A stretch of 64,000 nt of DNA from Apis mellifera (lineage: Eukaryota > Arthropoda > Insecta > Hymenoptera > Apidae): NCBI RefSeq assembly GCF_003254395.2, contig NC_037650.1:1798001-1862000 (forward strand). The letters are read 5' to 3'. Of this stretch, positions 11,945 through 23,660 are shown piece by piece. Both the position numbers and the translations under genes were made by a program. The first letter of the stretch is position 1; each line of letters starts with the position of its first letter. Under the pieces are notes generated by a model. That model saw nothing but the letters and a program-made list of their open reading frames with translations. It searched no databases and was not told where the DNA came from.

Positions 11945-12339
11945 TATTATATAAGATTATATTAAAATCAAAACGTGGCTCATCTTTAATGTCGAAATTG
12001 TCGGAATTTTGAAAACCAGTTTTGACATTGGCGTACTGTTAATACATCTTCTCCATAGACTTTATATAACTTTTTTTCTTGTTTAAATAATATTCTTATC
12101 TTCTTTTACAGAAAAAATAATAATATGTCAAAAATGCTTTTTTTGGTCTTGCATCTTTATCACACACAACTGCACAGAATCAAACGAATTTTTCTTATAA
12201 ATAAATCATGAAATTATCCAACCAACTCTCAAAATATAAAATAACAACACGGTTTAGAATGAACTTAGAATGGTTGGATAAACATTCAACTAGTTATATT
12301 CGTGTGAAGAAACAAAATTACTTTCCGAACAATCCAATA
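11945..12339 (-). mobile_element. mariner element, 5' end only (TIR plus transposase N-terminus)
   Basis: A TA at 12338-12339 is followed, on the minus strand, by TTGGATTGTTCGGAAAGTAA, which matches the ends of mariner elements (TTAGGTTGTTCGGAAAGT type). About 180 bp inside, an ATG at 12154-12152 opens MQDQKKHF, then a stop and HI, a frameshift, and LYKVYGEDVLTVRQCQNWF followed by SDNFDIKDEPR. This is the mariner N-terminal paired-like HTH ending just before the usual SGRP linker. The DDD catalytic domain and the other TIR are absent; the sequence runs into the piggyBac-beta tail. Several stops and frameshifts make it a fossil. Confidence 0.85.
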
Positions 12340-12399
12340 GTTTACAATTTTCACTCATTTTAAATTTTTAAAGAATTCTAGGTATATAATTTCAAACCT

Positions 12400-12945
12400 T
12401 TCAGAAAATTTTTTAAAGAATAATATCAATTTATATTCATAGTAATTTGCAAAATTCATAAAATTTATAATATTTTTCTTAAATTATTATTCTATGATAG
12501 TCAAAATTTAAAATTCAAGTTCAAAAAACGAAAGATGAATAAATATGGTTTCAAATGTTCGAGTTATTCCTTCTATTATATTTGATACGGAATTTATAAG
12601 AGGCGCTGCTATGCATAAATTAATTCACAATATTGTCGGCTATTAGAAGCGAAAGAATTAAAAGCATTTATAATAATTTTTTAATTATCTTTTTTCTTTA
12701 AATTTTTTCTTCTCTTGTCATTTTCTTCTCTTTGAAGTCTTTTGGCAATTGATAGTTTCCTTTTATTATATTAAAAACCAATTTTTTGTTTTTCAATAAT
12801 AATTTTGCAATAGATGTGCTATTTAAATAATTATTTTGATAAATATGAAATTAAAAATTAAGAAAAAATAAAATGTATATTATAATTTTGATATATCGTT
12901 TTTTTGTTTATTCCAAAATTCTAAAATGTTTTTTTTTTCAATCTA
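12400..12945. other. Unassigned AT-rich spacer
   Basis: No coding or repeat structure recognised between the mariner end and the short duplication at 12951. Confidence 0.4.
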
Positions 12946-12950
12946 ATCGT

Positions 12951-13066
12951 AAATGCTGTTAGTTCTAACCTATTTCTGAAACTATGATATATAATAATAA
13001 TATCATACAAATGCTGTTAGTTCTAACCTATTTCTGGAACTATGATATATAATAATAATACCATAA
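12951..13066. repeat. Tandem duplication of a 58-bp unit
   Basis: Two adjacent copies (12951-13008 and 13009-13066), each starting AAATGCTGTTAGTTCTAACC and ending in an ATAATAATA run, differ at only a few positions. This suggests a recent slippage or unequal-exchange event. Confidence 0.95.
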
Positions 13067-13463
13067 AAATTAATTTATTACGAAGTTCTATTCTAAACGG
13101 ATCAAGGGCAAAGTTTATATGCTAATGAACGTTTACGTTTATTATTTGATCACAACGTTCTAAAGTTTTGTTTGTTTTAGATTATAAGATTCTAGGATAG
13201 GAAGGAAGATTCTAAGATATAAAGTTTTGATATTTAAGAAGTTCTAAAATTACAAAAATTTCGAAATTCAAACAGTTTTGAAGTTCGAAATTTCTTTCAA
13301 AAGCTCGTACCTTCTTCTTTCATGTTTATCTCGAGAAATCGCGTATCTTCGATGCGGTACACAAACGACCAATAACATTATGGACCAGTCTTCTAATTGA
13401 GCAATCCAAGGAAATCCTAGAATCAAATTAAGAGGCTATTCCAACTCTACAGAGTTCTGCAAA

Positions 13464-13513
13464 AAACATTTCTCTATTTCCAGGAAACTGTTCCTGGAAA
13501 CAGAGAAATGTTT
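13464..13513. repeat. Strong hairpin, 23-bp arms with 4-base loop
   Basis: The arm at 13464-13486 (AAACATTTCTCTATTTCCAG...) pairs with 13491-13513 with a single mismatch around the loop ACTG. It lies in a GC-richer patch (13330-13700) without a recognisable frame. The loop is very short for a microRNA precursor; a decayed foldback element or a structured RNA are alternatives. Confidence 0.8.
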
Positions 13514-13699
13514 GCAATAATTCTTCTCAAACAGGATGATGCTGATTATCGTTGAGATTGATATGGATGGAAAATATTGTTTCAAGATCACGTTCACACT
13601 TTAGTCCCGCCGCAGTCTTTCTAATAAATATACAATTCCAAGGATTTTCCAAATTCTTCTCTTAAAAATGACATTATCGTTGCAGTATCATCCTGTACC

Positions 13700-15040
13700 A
13701 TCTGTTCAATGTTTTAGATGTTCTCCAAATTTTCTCAATATATTCATATAATATATTTATATAATATATTCATATATAATATATAATATAATATCACATG
13801 TTTATTAAAACTATTGTTTTTTATTACATACTAACTTTTTTATTACCTGTGCAACATCGTTTACCTCAAATTCATCTTCAATTACAATTGAAGAATATTT
13901 AATTATTGTTGAGAGCGTTTTGATTACATGTTATCATTGTGATTTCAATGATTCTATTTCAATTTAATGATGCAAAGCCTAAGTTTGTAGTTAGGTTTGT
14001 AGTAATAAGGTTAGTTAAAAAGTTAAAATAATGGTGCGAAATGATCTATTAATGCGAAAAAAATTATTAATAAATAAGTGACTATATTGACGTTTTTGGT
14101 TAATTCTGTTCGAGATCGTTTAATTAAAATGTCGTGATTGGTGATATTTATTTCTTTTTTAATCAATCGAAGTTTTTTTTCATATTCTGCATTTTCTTTT
14201 ATTTTTGTATATTTTCTCTAACTATTTTCTCTAACTATTGTATAGAAAAAATCATCACATAACTTGTTCTAAAACATAGAAATGTTTCGTTTTTTCTAAT
14301 CTTCATAAAATTGAAGCATATTTTAGTGAATTTAATATTTATATTATTAATATTAATATTTATTAATATTAACAATATTTTTCTTTGCATTTTAATTTTA
14401 TTCGTCCTCTGCTATGTCAGAATTATCACTGCTTAATATAGTTGCTTGTTTTGCACATTTATGAATTATATATGAAAGTAACTACTTTCACTTAAATTTA
14501 AATAAGCAATGGTACGAATATTTTGCTGATCATTATTTTCACTTGAATAATCCATTAGATTTTCATTTTTGTTGTTATAAGAATTATTTCTATTTTTCTA
14601 TATCAATTTTCAAGAAATTTTCAAGAAACTTCATCTATCAAATATTTTTGTTATACTCCTTCTTGATCTTTATCCATGGATTCAAAATAGGAAACAGCAT
14701 TCTCATTAATATGGTTCTGAATTCAGTCTCATGAAATCCAGCGTCAACATCCAGATGATAATTTTCAATACTACATCAAAAGAAAGTTCAAAATCATCAA
14801 AAAATACATTAAGAAAGTTTTCGTCATCAGTATTGAGTCATTAAACTGCATTTCTGCCTTACAGAACTCTGAAAACAACAGCATTATTCATTATTATATT
14901 GACATATATCCTGAAAAAATTAAATTTTACCATGAAATTGATCATTTTTTATTTTTAAATTTATCCAAGTTTATTATTTATTTTAATTTATTATTAGATT
15001 TCAGCACAGAATTTATTCGAGAATGCGATTATTGAATGAA
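13700..15040. other. Unassigned AT-rich DNA with scraps of acidic minus-strand frames
   Basis: On the minus strand, 13897-13830 reads SSIVIEDEFEVNDVAQVIKK, and 14860-14740 gives a 39-codon open stretch containing TDDENFLNVFFDDFELSFDV. Such acidic runs are common in transposase N-termini and could be debris, but no family can be named. A similar acidic string occurs near 19300. Confidence 0.3.
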
Positions 15041-15049
15041 CACAATTGC

Positions 15050-15190
15050 ATCTTTCTCTCACTAAAAGTGATTCAATTCCTCTGCGACGAATTTTTAGAG
15101 GAAAATACATAATGTCACATTATACCTACTATAGCTGTTAAATTAAACAGAGATATGTTACGTAATCAAGCTTTTCACCAAGCCTAAGAG
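15050..15190 (+). repeat. Diverged copy of the dispersed foldback family
   Basis: Contains the ordered landmarks GACGAATTTTTAGAGGAAAA, TACATAATGTCACATTATAC and later ATGTTACGTAATCAAGCTTT, matching the family defined at 36230 and 42280. It also shares ACTAAAAGTGATTCAATT with the copy near 2790. The right half is not recognisable. Confidence 0.5.
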
Positions 15191-15199
15191 GATTGAGCC

Positions 15200-16310
15200 A
15201 TCTTTAATGATAGAGAGGATAGCATACTTATTTATTCAGCAATTTTGATACGATAAAAACTTATCTTTACTTAAAAAAAAAATTTTTTTCAAAAATCAAT
15301 TTTTAAATCTTAAATAAAAAATCGAATAGTATAGAATCGATTCAAAAGATCCAATCAAAATCGATTTTTTTATTACAATTTATTATAATTTTTATTATAA
15401 TTTATTATAATCGAATCGAATCAGAATCAAACATTCTTAATAGATTATTTCTATAGAATTGTAGAAAACATAGAAATCGTATTGTATTTATTTCTAGTAT
15501 AAAATTACTTTTATTGTTTATTAAAATTTAATAGATATGTTTATGAAAATTTAATAATATATTTCTCTTTGTGAAATTCAATATATATTATATTTAATAT
15601 ATACAGATAAATGAGATGTAGAAAAATAAAATTGGTATTTTTAATAAAATTGTTAAATTTTTATTTTGCTCTATGAATTGATAATAAAATTGTTGAAATA
15701 AAATTTTAATAAATTTTGGTTTCTAAGTATAATTTTTACTATTATTCAAATTTATATAATGTATCACAATCATTTCTGGATACATTTTACAAATTTCAAT
15801 GAAAAAAACTATCAAATATGTCTCATTTTACATCAATTTAAAAATCTGGTAATGAATATCAGCAGCTTATTGAAAAAATAAGTATGTCTATTTATATAAA
15901 AAAATTTCGAAAAATAATTCGACTCTTTTCAAAAATAAAAAATTTCTTAAATATATTTTACGAATTTATCGAATGGACTGAGGAAAAAATAAAATAACTT
16001 GTTTGATTTCTACTAAGAACTACTAAGAACTACTAAGAGCAAATTTTCTTTCAATTATCTTTTAATTTTATTTTTAATATTTAAAATATTTAATGCATTA
16101 ATAATGTTTGTAGTTAATTTAATTTATTAATTTATTTATTAATTCATAATGTTTAGTTTATTAATTTATATAATAGTATTTAATAGTATTTATTTTTATT
16201 TTAATATTTATAAAATTTTTATAGTCTTTTGTGTATTTATTTTTATATTTACATTTTTAATTTTTTGTATAATAATTTATTTTTTAGTGATAGTTTTTAC
16301 TGTAAAAGTA
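15200..16310. other. Unassigned AT-rich DNA
   Basis: Only minor structure is visible: three 11-bp copies of CTACTAAGAA near 16012-16045 and A/T homopolymer runs. Confidence 0.4.
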
Positions 16311-16319
16311 TATAATAAA

Positions 16320-16890
16320 TATATTAATATTATGAAACCTCACAAAAAAAGTAATATGGTTAGAAAAATCTTTAAAAAAGAAACACAAAATCTTCAACAT
16401 ATATTGAAGATATGATTTTTGTGATTATACCAATAAGGAAAAAAATAATATTTGAAATAAAAAAAAGAGCATTCAAAATCTGAAAAAGAGTAACTATTCT
16501 TTCCAGGTGAAACATGATCTTATAAAGTTGACAAAAAACTTTATTTTGAAAAAAAAAATGATGCCTATTGATCCAAAATTGTTACGGCCAAATTAGAGAA
16601 AAAATAAATTTCCTATGAAAAATTCATAGTTTATATAATATATTATATAAAAAGCATAGATTATAAATAAGAAAACCACAAAAAGTAGTAGAAAAACATT
16701 GATTAAAAGACTGAATATCGTTATTTGAAAAAGAAAAATATTTAAAGAAAGAGCAAAGATAGAAATAAAATAAATAAAACAAAGAATAAAATAGAAATAT
16801 TATATATATCGATGAAACATAGATAAATAACACAATGAATGTTAAATGTAAAAATAAATGTAAAAATAATAAATAATAAGTATTGGCAAA
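16320..16890 (+). pseudogene. Tc1-like (DDE_3-type) transposase remnant, copy 1
   Basis: The plus strand reads RKTLIKRLNIVI, then KRKIFKERAKIEIK and finally NIIYIDET*INNTMNVKC, where the stop most likely replaces a Trp. This matches insect and other animal Tc1-like transposases with the series n.k.liErp.I...R..yl..i...R, iYlDETwi.....v.k.W. The first catalytic Asp codon is near 16811. An upstream open frame ending at 16415 (MKPHKKSNMVRKIFKKETQ) may be the same element's N-terminus, but its first part is a Phe/Ile-rich AT artefact. The C-terminal part continues in the tandem repeat at 16935. A relative lies at 20.9-22.3 kb. Confidence 0.6.
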
Positions 16891-16934
16891 GCGAGGAAAT
16901 GATTATATTAAAAAATATAAATTCTACTCAGATC

Positions 16935-17445
16935 GTAACTTTATTCCAATTGAATTATCTTAGTTAAGATTTATGTAATAAACTAATTCTAATCGGTTCT
17001 TCTTGATATTTTAAAACAATTATAAATCTACAATCTCCATTTTATGAAGCAGTAAAAGCAGATTTGATTATAGAGAAGAAATATACTTGGCTATATGCTG
17101 TAATGAAATAATTAAATTATAAAATTATAATATATTAAAATTATTAATATTATATATGTGACTTTATTCCAATTGAACTATTTTAGACAAAATTTATATA
17201 ATGAGCCGATACTAATATTAACGTTAGCTCTTGATTTTTTAAAACAATTATAAATCTACCTATGTATACATATACACATTCTACGTATAAAACATTAAAA
17301 ACAGATTATAGAAAAGAAGAATATTTGGCTATATGCTGTGAAAAACTTAAATTGTAAAATCATAATATTATATTAAAATTAATAATCTATCTATAATTTT
17401 ATTCCAATTGAGCTATCCTAGATTAAAATTAAACAATGTTTTCGT
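16935..17445 (+). repeat. Tandem repeat (2.2 units of ~230 bp) carrying a transposase C-terminal motif
   Basis: Units start near 16935, 17160 and 17395 (the last is partial). Each begins with a frame reading (C)D/N-F-I-P-I-E-L-S/F, then a stop, then a basic segment, resembling the third catalytic block DLNPIElvWa.iK of DDE_3 transposases. Both full units also share TTAAAACAATTATAAATCTA and a TTGGCTATATGCTGT block. The array follows directly on the transposase remnant, so it probably arose by duplication of that element's 3' end. Confidence 0.6.
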
Positions 17446-17449
17446 AAAA

Positions 17450-18415
17450 AAATAATCTAATAATGTTGTAATTCATAGAGTTAGGAAATTTAATAAATAG
17501 AACGATCAAAAATATTAATTTTTCAATTATTTTGAACACAAGATGATTGAGAAAAATTTTCTATATTTGAATTTATTGGAAAAACTATTAAGAAGAATTA
17601 AATAGATAATTATTCAGAAAATTTATTTTACTTTTTAATTTTTTAAAAATTGGTATTAATGTAATGTTAAGTTTTAATTAGAGATTATAATTTTAAATAT
17701 ATTTTTTTACTTCTTTTGTTTTTCTACTTTTTTTTAATCTTTTATTACATTTCCAAAGAAAATCATATTATCTATCTGATAGAATTAGAAAAAACATTCT
17801 GTATCAATTGTTGTCACCAAACAAAACAATTCCACTATAATTAAAAATTAAAAAAAATTTTTTTTAAATAATTGATAGAAACAAAAGGTGAACAAAAAGG
17901 CCAATGAGCTCTGCTATGACAACAATACGTTTCTTTGGAAAGTTGACAAAAATTGTTGCAATTTGGATGGAATATTTTAATGCATTATATAATTCGAATA
18001 TTACACCTAATTAATGCCACTAAAAAAATCAGATTTAAACTCTTGCCAAAATCAATTTTTTTATTAACAAGTTTTCATTTCTTTTTTACAAAATTTTCCA
18101 GTTACTAAAATTATAAAAGAATTTTATCAATAAAAACAACATATACAATGCTCAGTTTATAATGATTTCCTTAAATATCTCGAAAAATATTTAGTAAAAA
18201 AATAAAAAATATTTCAGATAAAAGTTAATATAAAAAAATATATTATACAATGTTGATAATTTCTCTGGACAAAAAAAAATTATATGAAGATTAATTTTAA
18301 TTTTTTAAATGAAATGATTATATTAATCGATGCAATTTAATATATTAATTTAAAATTCAAAAATTTATTATATAAAAAGCAAAAAATACTATTCATGCTC
18401 TTTTTATTTTTATAT
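17450..18415. other. Unassigned AT-rich DNA
   Basis: No gene or repeat recognised. A mildly GC-richer patch at 17890-17960 has no long open frame. Confidence 0.4.
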
Positions 18416-18419
18416 AATA

Positions 18420-18640
18420 AATTTTATGTTATATATATTTCAAGTTATCTGTTTCAATATTTTTTAAACTGAAGATTTTTCGACATAAATAACTTAATAT
18501 TTTTTTCTAATCAATAATCAATAATGAAATAATCAATTGCACTAATTAATTCAATAAAAATTACATAATTCCATTTAAAAAAATTAAAATTGATTTTCAT
18601 ATAATCTTTAAGTATCAATTTTTAAAAATTATTAACACTA
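18420..18640. repeat. Dispersed repeat, copy 1 of a pair
   Basis: Shares an ordered set of words with 25340-25600: TTTTTTAAACTGAAGATTTT, ACATAAATAA(C/T)TT, and a TTTAAAAAAATTAAAATTGA block with similar spacing. No coding content was seen and the element type is unknown. Confidence 0.5.
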
Positions 18641-18649
18641 CATAATGTA

Positions 18650-20880
18650 TTTCTTTATACCAAATAATTGTTTGTATTATATTTTTCAAGATATTTAACG
18701 AATCACAATAAATCGGACATATTGTATATAATTCATATAATATAATTCTAAATTCATAATTAAAAAACAATGAATTTTGCAACTTAATATCTAGACGAGA
18801 ATAACTATAGAAGTGATGTCAGTATAATTTTGATAATAATAAGTCATTATTTAAAATCAGTATGATGAGATATAATATCTAAAGTGAAATCAATATATTA
18901 GCGAAAATTAAAATAAATAAATACAAAATAGTAAAACTATAAAATGAAAATATATTTTAGAATTATCAATTTATAAATTTGTATTTTTATTATTGTATTC
19001 TTGTATTTCTATTATATATATATTATTACATAAATTATATTTTAATATTGATAATGCATATTTTAAAGCAGAAAACAATTTTCTATTTTCAATACTCACT
19101 TGAATTTGTGATACTATAAAGCAATTTCAGTTAATGAACACAATTCTGGTATATGGCTTTATTATTCATTCTAAAATTTTAAATATTAGAATATAATTTG
19201 AAATCTAATCACAGATGCTCTTCAAATGTTTTCAATATATTGATATATATTGCATGGTTATCATAATTATCTTTTACTATTTTCTTTTAATAATTTCAAC
19301 AACGTCTATTTCAATTTCATCTTCAATTGTAATTGAAGTACTTGATATAATATAAAATAATATTTTTTATTCTTCCAGAAGTTTATTATTTCTAAGTATA
19401 TACACAATTAATTTTTAATTCATTTGCTCTTTATTCAATGCTATGTATCATATATATCGAGAAATCTGACTATCTAAGGAAACATTATTATTGTACAATT
19501 TGTTGTTGATTTAAAATTACATTGTATATCAAGAAATATATATATATATATTTGCTAAGAAAACATTAATGTTAAATAAATTCTTTTTTCGAAATTTCAT
19601 GACTTCAACAAATTTTTCTGTTATTTGATATTTTTATTTTCATATTCAATTTATTTCATATTTTAAAATTTCCAATAAGAAATTTTCTTATAATTTTTTG
19701 ACCGAAATTAAATGTATTATGTCGCCTATTTACATTTGTAGATATAAATAATAATCTTTATTTTGTAATTTATAAATAACATTCATTTAACTCTAGAGAT
19801 ATGTTAACATATTTAATATATAATATTAAATGCAAATTTTGAATACGTTTAGTAATTTATAATTGATTTGCTTCTGCATTGCTTTTTAAAAAATTTTAAT
19901 AATTACATTCTTTTTTTACATATTTTCTTAACTTTAATTATTGTTGCAATAATTTTTTGTATTTTTTAATACACAACAATATATGTGCAGTACAATGCAC
20001 AGATCTAATTCAATGTTTTGGATCAAAAATTTTTTTTTAATATGCTATTACTTTACGCTCATTAGATTAATAAATTTTTATATTCATCATCGATTTCAAA
20101 AAATTGGAATCATTCATTTGTTAATATTCCTCTTCTTTCTATCGTAAATTGTAAAATAATTATAAACAAAAATTGTTTTATCGATGTTGTGAGAGAAAAT
20201 CAGTATTCTTTATATAAATAAAATACGAGATTAATGACATTCTAGCAGTCGCAATATCACATTTTTTTTTTATTTACAAATATATTATTCTAATTTCGCT
20301 ATTACAACAATATCATATATATCGCTTTTAAATCTTTAAGTCTAAAAATATTAGGAAAATTATATCAATTATAAAAAAATATTAAGAAAACTGAAAAAAA
20401 ATATAAATTGATATATTGGTTTATTCCTATATCATATATCATATCGATATTTCAATATACTTCAATTTCTATAAGGATTATGTAAGTATAACTGAAATAT
20501 AAATAATATCGGTAATTTTATATTTCGATAATTATTCTTTTATAATTCTCTTAAGGAAATCATACATTTGAAGTATCAAAAATAAGTTCGTCTATCCAAA
20601 TCTTATAAAACATGATTTTATGAGTTAAAAAACAATAATTTCCTCGTTGATATTTGCTTACTCCGTTAGTGGAGAAAGTATCACTTTTATGAATATTGAT
20701 TTTGATGAATGGAACCTCATTCGATCAAATTAAATCGATCTTATCGATTAAAAATGAAGTCTCAGATAAATGAAACAATTTCTTTAGACTCATTCAACTT
20801 AACTACACATTCTATAAGAAATAGGCTAGAATCTTCTTCTAAGATGCAATAAATTTTGTATTTGAAAGACTGCACGAACG
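18650..20880. other. Unassigned AT-rich DNA
   Basis: No gene recognised. The minus strand at 19338-19281 reads TSITIEDEIEIDVVEIIKR, similar in character to the acidic string near 13.87 kb. A GC-richer patch at 20640-20900 has no extended frame. Confidence 0.35.
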
Positions 20881-20939
20881 AAAAAATTCATAATTGATAT
20901 GTAGCAGAGTATCATAAAAAAATCTGTCTTCCTAAGAAA

Positions 20940-22345
20940 ATAAAAAATGTTTATCATTATGAAATATCGAAAAAAAATAGAAACAATTCATGATGAAAAC
21001 TCGAAATATATTGTACGTAACAATAATATTGTAACAAATAATTTGAAAAGAGGAATGTAAAATCAAAAAAGGAACAGCTTCTTCATGGATACAGGAAATG
21101 AATCTTTGTGCATTTAAATATACAGGGGTACATCAGTCTCATCAATAACTAGAATTCGGAAAAAAAATTTAATTTAGAAAAAAAAAAAGATCATTATATA
21201 AAACGTTTATCAATTCAAGAGGAAAAAACTTATAAAAACCAAGAAAGAAATAATAAGAAAACAACAAATTTCATTGTTATGATTTTACAAGTTAATAATA
21301 AGAAATATTATTTACGAATTTTATGCGATAAATAAAATCACATTCATAGCTATTATTAAATTAATGATAATGCGTGAAAAAATAGAAATATTTTTAAAAC
21401 ATACTTTAAATTATTTAGTAATATTGTATAGATAGAAAAAAAATAATAATGTTAAAGAAATTTTGATTAAAAGGCCAAATAGCTTGACGATCTAAATATT
21501 TAAAATACGTATTACAGGAATCAAAATAGAAATATAATTTACATTGATAAGACATGGATCCATAATACATTGAGTTTTAACAAATGTTGGTAATAAAATA
21601 AAAATACAAAGATATTTTTAAAAAATATCAGTTTTTTATATTAATATAATCTAAATCAATAACAAAAAAACAAGATTATTTTTACAGAATATAGATATAA
21701 TAGAGAATATAGATAAATATATGCTATATTATATGGATATATAATATAGCATATTTTGAAAAATGATAAACGAATAAACATTAAGAACATTAAAAAACAG
21801 TTTGTCATATCGATTTGTAATTGCAATGTCAAAGAAAGAAACGTTGCAAAATTAATTTTTAAATATCGAAAAATAAATTAGATTTGAAATTATCTTCTGA
21901 TTAAATGAATTCAGATAATTTGGAAAAATAGATAAACGAAAAATTAATATCATTATCTATTACAATCGATTATCAATGTATTATCAATATCTTATTATTC
22001 CAATTAAATAAGATCTCTAAAAAATAAATATTTCACAAAAAAAATATGATCACATAGTTAATAAAAAATAATATTTCATACATAAAAGATATCAGTGGAA
22101 ATAGTTGTTTTAATTAATAGACAAAAATATAAATAAATTTAAAAAAAAATCGAAAGAGTTTATAAATTTGAAAGAATTTGATGTTGTAATTGCCAATATA
22201 TATATAATCTAAATCCAAATAAATTATTTTGTGCTTAGATAAAAAAACATTTAAGAAAATATCTCTACATTATTAAGTGATGAACTACAACAATTCATTA
22301 TTATATATTCATTATTATTATAAACAAATTGAAATTGAAAATAAA
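20940..22345 (+). pseudogene. Tc1-like (DDE_3-type) transposase remnant, copy 2
   Basis: Plus-strand blocks in family order: NYLVILYR, KKNNNVKEILIKRPNS (about 21410-21480); YRNQNRNIIYIDKTWIHN then TLSFNKCW (21515-21592, first catalytic Asp codon at 21546-21548); a stop-interrupted D*MNSDNLEK*INEKLIS (21899-21955), matching the dYH.eMn...FekWl...L block that precedes the second Asp (DNA.YH, here lost); then NLNPNKLFCA*IKKHLRKY (22206-22262), matching DLNPIElIWA.iK..v, and STLLSDELQQFI. The series is characteristic of a Tc1-like family widespread in insects. Stops and indels throughout exclude activity. The left boundary (about 20940-21290) is uncertain and no TIRs were identified. Confidence 0.72.
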
Positions 22346-22659
22346 AAAATAATGGAGAAAACATAGAATAATAAAAGATATAATAGATAATCTTAGAAAC
22401 AATTTGAAACATGAATATAATTTGTAATATTCTAATAAAAATGAAAATAGCATTAAACAAATTATTTTTTTTATAGAATAACTTAAGGATGATACAGCTA
22501 AAATGGACCATTCATTTTCTGTTATGTTATTAATATCATACATAGATGTTGAAAAATTCTCATTTCGAATAAATCACATGTTCCATAAGAAAACTCTAAT
22601 CAAGTTACTGTATTTATTTTTTTATATAAGATATAAAATTTTTTATATATTTTTTTTAT

Positions 22660-22765
22660 AAATATTTATTTTTATTGTTATATATATATATATATATTTA
22701 TATATATTTATATTTATTTTTATTGTTATATATATATATATATTTTTATGTATATTTATATATAT
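22660..22765. repeat. (TA)n-rich microsatellite with a short tandem duplication
   Basis: Two copies of a TATTTATTTTTATTGTTATA block, each followed by a TA run, lie side by side. Low-complexity DNA with no other content. Confidence 0.8.
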
Positions 22766-22769
22766 ATTT

Positions 22770-23585
22770 ATATTTATTTTTTGTATTCAATTTTATGTAT
22801 TAAATATTCTCATAAATATATATGAGCAATCATTTAATGTTCGGATTGATTCATTCTACTTTAATTATTCTAATTAAGTATTTCAAACAGTATTTCGATT
22901 CAAGATAAATTATTTTATATTTTACATTTATTTTATTCTATTATTAAATTATATGTGTATTACATTCGATCTGTATAATATATTATTCAATATATTATAT
23001 ATCATTAAATATTTATTATATATTTATAAATTAATTATATTGCTAATATATTAAATATAAATTATTTGTTTTTATTTTAAAATAAATTTTGATTTATAAA
23101 TTAAATCATTGTTATAAAATTATGATATAATTGTTCAATATAATATAATATAATATATTGATTATAGAAAGAAGAAATAAAAAATCTTTAATATTATAAT
23201 GATACTTAAAAATACCCTGAATTCTATGTCTACATTTTACAGACAACTAATAGCTTACAACTATTGCTTCGGCTATATTAGATAAAAGCGTATCAAAATT
23301 GCTTTTACAATTTTTTTATCTAAAATTAAATTACATTTTTAATAGATTTATATTATATATATATTCCATGTGAATAAGACTATAAATATACAATAATATA
23401 GATTCCTTCAGAGGAATACAAATATGAGAAATGTCTAGGAATAGGAAAAACATATGCGACTCATAAATGGCCAATTGTTCAATATTGATAAATCACGTCC
23501 AAATAACTTTATCTATCAATATATCGGTTCCTCTTTTTCATTCCATATTCTCTTATTATGTTTATACAAATATATTCGGCAAATA
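22770..23585. other. Unassigned AT-rich DNA
   Basis: No gene or clear repeat recognised. Confidence 0.4.
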
Positions 23586-23589
23586 TATT

Positions 23590-23660
23590 ATTCACTGTTA
23601 GAAAAAACTCTCGCGGAAGAAATGTAATATTTAATTGATCAAAATGGAACGTCTATTTTC
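23590..23660 (-). repeat. Fragment of the long form of the dispersed foldback family
   Basis: Read in reverse complement, this segment aligns with 42780-42830: an ACTGTT(A/G)AAAAAA..TCTC(G/A)CG core followed by a GAAATG/GGAATT block. The homologous part lies about 350 bp beyond the foldback core in the long copy at 42.2-42.8 kb. How far the similarity extends towards 24000 could not be judged by eye. Confidence 0.35.

Noticed and set aside
13464..13513. microRNA precursor
   Set aside because: The four-base loop and 23-bp stem are too compact for a typical precursor and the flanks do not extend the pairing.
16149..16415. 88-codon plus ORF as a membrane protein
   Set aside because: The first 50 residues are Phe/Ile/Tyr runs expected from T-rich DNA; only the last ~35 residues look coding and may be transposase debris.
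22251..22543. Two overlapping minus-strand ORFs
   Set aside because: They are antisense shadows over the C-terminal block of the plus-strand Tc1-like remnant and have AT-driven composition.
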